The position numbers were made by a program, and so were the translations under genes. A model generated the notes under the pieces. That model did no database searches. It saw only the letters and a list, made by a program, of their open reading frames with translations, and was not told where the DNA came from. From Nitrospinaceae bacterium (GTDB lineage: Bacteria > Nitrospinota > Nitrospinia > Nitrospinales > VA-1), in the NCBI GenBank assembly GCA_029261675.1, contig JAJDBA010000084.1, positions 1 through 13,769 of the forward strand: 13,769 nt of DNA, read 5' to 3'. This document shows positions 12,088 through 13,769 of this stretch, one piece after another (the stretch's first letter is position 1; every line of letters starts with the position of its first letter).

Positions 12088-13769
12088 TTATTTCTCTTCT
12101 TCTTCACCTAGCCAGAAGTTGTTCAACTGCCCAATAGGAATGTCAGGCCCCATTTCTTTAGTATCGACTAGCTTATAACTTTCAGAGTAAACATCGACAA
12201 TAACGGGTCCCGGGCCTGGCTGTGGTGGGTCGATATTCACAGCAACCGTTGAAGCACCGCTGCCTACCAATATCTGATTACCCGATTCAACAGCAGTCAC
12301 AAGGTTTTCTACAATATTAATCGTCTGATCAATCGAGGCTTCACCAACCGTTTCGCTAGTACCTGATAAAGTTCCATTAGCGGTTGAAGTCTCCGTAGCA
12401 ACAGTTAATCCTGACACACTGAGGGATGCTGAAGTTATTTCAATTGCATTTGCGGTAGTGCCAAAAGTTCCTCCCCCGGTGTTAACCACAACCGTTCCCG
12501 TTGTGGCTGTTATATCTTCCTGTGAATCGCCACCATCAAGAATATTCCCACCATTTGAAGTTAAGGTGATTGCAGCCGCTGTACTATTGGTTGTCGTCAC
12601 CTGCCCCAACGTCATATCCCCAGTGGATGTCACGGAGATCGTTCCTGAACCCGCATTAAAGATCGTGCCATCGGCCATTGTCAATGCACCACCCACGTTG
12701 ATACTTAACGCTCCATTGTTTGTAATTGAACCTAAAGTTTGAGTTGCAGTCGCATTAGAGTCGAGTGTCAGGTCGCCGCCTACCGTAATAGTGCCTAATG
12801 TAAGAGCCGTGCTTCCATTATCGAAAATCACATCCCCACCCGTTCCAGAAGTTAAAAGCGTGACTGCTCCAGCAATAACATTTTGCGAATCAAGAAGAAT
12901 AGCCTTATCGGTAACAAGGTTGGTAGCAAAACTCGCTGTTCCACCAACAGTAATGATTCCACTATCTGTTATCGCTTCTCTGGTAGTAACCGTTATATTT
13001 TGTCCAACATTCACCGTCCCAAGATTGACAGCTGTTGTACCATTATCCAAAATAACATTCCCAGTTCCGGTTGTAGTAAAACTGATGGCACCTGATATTC
13101 CACTGGTGGTAGCATCATTGATCGTAATATCAGCACTACCGGTGGTGAAGGATGCTGCCCCCGAAACGATCAAGGCAGCCGCATCGGTAATAGCTGCTCC
13201 AGATGTAATATCTAGAGTACCTCCTATCGTTCCCTCTGTCCCCGTATTTTGCAAACGCAAATTACCATCAGCAACAACCGCTGTATTCACATTCACCGCT
13301 CCAGTATCCCGAAAAGCAACATTCCCAAATGTTCCAGCACCGCCGTTCGCTTGGTAGATAACCTGACTGCCAAAGATGTTGACTGAATCTAGAACTATGT
13401 TGGCACTAGCTGCGGTATTGTTGAAAGTCGCTATGCCCATAACATCCAGAATTCCACTATCAGTGATATCACTACCCGCTGTCACCAAATAGGTTCCTGA
13501 AACGGTTGACGCGCCTAAATCAATCGCACCCGCATCTGCCAACGAAACATTGTTTCCTGTTGTTATACTAACTGCTCCCTGAAAATTATTAGTTCCAGTG
13601 GCCAAGGTAATATCATTTCCCGCACCCGCTGCAAAAGTAGCCGCACCAGTAACCGAAATCGCTCCACTTTGAGTAATTCCATTGGCTGTGTTCGTTGCAC
13701 TAAGAGCCCCCCCAATAGCGGAAGCGGCAAAGTCAATATCTAAAGCCCCGTTATTAATCGTCGCGTCAC
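12088..13769 (-). CDS. Filamentous-haemagglutinin-like beta-helix exoprotein (C-terminal part; 5' end outside window)
   Basis: The frame stays open to the window edge. 559 residues are visible and the N-terminus is missing; the TTG at 13605 is just an internal Leu. The sequence is rich in Gly, Thr, Ser, Ala and Asn, with alternating short strands (GNVILDNGT, GTVNVGQNITV, GGDLTLDS), typical of right-handed beta-helix adhesins exported by two-partner secretion or of autotransporter-like proteins. About four repeats of roughly 70-90 residues each begin IT(D/Q)SG or similar. After the helix comes a linker VNIDPPQPGPGPVIVDVY, then about 35 residues ending FWLGEEEEK. No autotransporter barrel, LPXTG or PEP-CTERM signal is seen. 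The TpsB-type porin, if any, is outside the window. The gene converges on the glycan operon. Confidence 0.8.
   Translation of the reverse strand, partial: DATINNGALDIDFAASAIGGALSATNTANGITQSGAISVTGAATFAAGAGNDITLATGTNNFQGAVSITTGNNVSLADAGAIDLGASTVSGTYLVTAGSDITDSGILDVMGIATFNNTAASANIVLDSVNIFGSQVIYQANGGAGTFGNVAFRDTGAVNVNTAVVADGNLRLQNTGTEGTIGGTLDITSGAAITDAAALIVSGAASFTTGSADITINDATTSGISGAISFTTTGTGNVILDNGTTAVNLGTVNVGQNITVTTREAITDSGIITVGGTASFATNLVTDKAILLDSQNVIAGAVTLLTSGTGGDVIFDNGSTALTLGTITVGGDLTLDSNATATQTLGSITNNGALSINVGGALTMADGTIFNAGSGTISVTSTGDMTLGQVTTTNSTAAAITLTSNGGNILDGGDSQEDITATTGTVVVNTGGGTFGTTANAIEITSASLSVSGLTVATETSTANGTLSGTSETVGEASIDQTINIVENLVTAVESGNQILVGSGASTVAVNIDPPQPGPGPVIVDVYSESYKLVDTKEMGPDIPIGQLNNFWLGEEEEK
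12763..13677 (-). repeat. Four degenerate tandem repeats in the exoprotein gene
   Basis: Units start at ITQSG (13677), ITDSG (13467), ITDAA (13191) and ITDSG (12972), giving spacings of 70, 92 and 73 residues. The third and fourth are closest: both hold GtaSF, then GAvt-TSGTG-viDNGsTAl-LGT-tVG. At DNA level ccattatc recurs exactly 225 nt apart at about 12815 and 13040. The repeats are diverged, so they are old or under selection as protein coils, not a recent expansion. Confidence 0.7.

Noticed and set aside
12791..13357. Long plus-strand open frame rich in Val, Pro and Ala
   Set aside because: It mirrors the repetitive codons of the exoprotein on the other strand; the minus frame gives the clear beta-helix pattern and a longer reading frame.
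12763..13677. CRISPR-like array
   Set aside because: The repeats are long, degenerate and in frame within a coding region, without uniform short repeats or unique spacers.

Overview
The window is about 13.8 kb of moderately AT-rich bacterial DNA holding 14 protein genes. No RNA genes, insertion sequences, integrases or CRISPR arrays are visible. A periplasmic c-type cytochrome, several Sec signal peptides, Shine-Dalgarno (SD) starts and a very long beta-helix exoprotein point to a Gram-negative, respiring bacterium. The gene mix is compatible with a marine Nitrospinota- or Deltaproteobacteria-like lineage, but that placement is a weak inference.

Layout. (1) At 61-1046, a monohaem cytochrome c (+) and a secreted DUF2059 protein (-) converge on a perfect 12-bp terminator hairpin. 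(2) At 1175-1834 lies a pentapeptide-repeat protein (+) with 34 pentads in unbroken register. (3) At 1844-4566 is a two-gene minus-strand unit: a Kef-type cation/proton antiporter with an RCK domain, then, 2 nt downstream, a LicC-like nucleotidyltransferase. (4) At 4749-4982 is a small unrecognised gene with a near-consensus promoter about 150 nt upstream. Its leader can also be read in frame as an N-terminal extension carrying a Cys pair. (5) At 5420-8276 is a minus-strand cofactor operon, thiO-bioA-PTPS family. The PTPS (6-pyruvoyltetrahydropterin synthase/QueD) family member lacks the catalytic Cys and the catalytic His of QueD. (6) At 8403-11995 is a plus-strand operon of four tightly packed genes: a possible PF14196-like protein, a GT1/MurG-like glycosyltransferase that appears to start at AUU, a GT2 glycosyltransferase and a PseG/SpsG-like protein. 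(7) At 12088-13769 is the C-terminal part of a long filamentous-haemagglutinin-like exoprotein (-), whose 5' end lies outside the window.

How the genes may work together. The plus-strand operon looks like a small surface-glycan assembly unit. The nucleotidyltransferase could supply an activated alcohol or sugar to surface polymers, although it is paired with an ion antiporter. The thiO operon joins thiamin, biotin and probably folate or queuosine steps. It fires divergently from the glycan operon from a shared promoter region at about 8322-8402.

The points most worth following up are the AUU start (conventional start rules would cut 109 residues off that glycosyltransferase), the catalytically altered PTPS homologue, and the leader/extension ambiguity of the small gene at 4749-5096.
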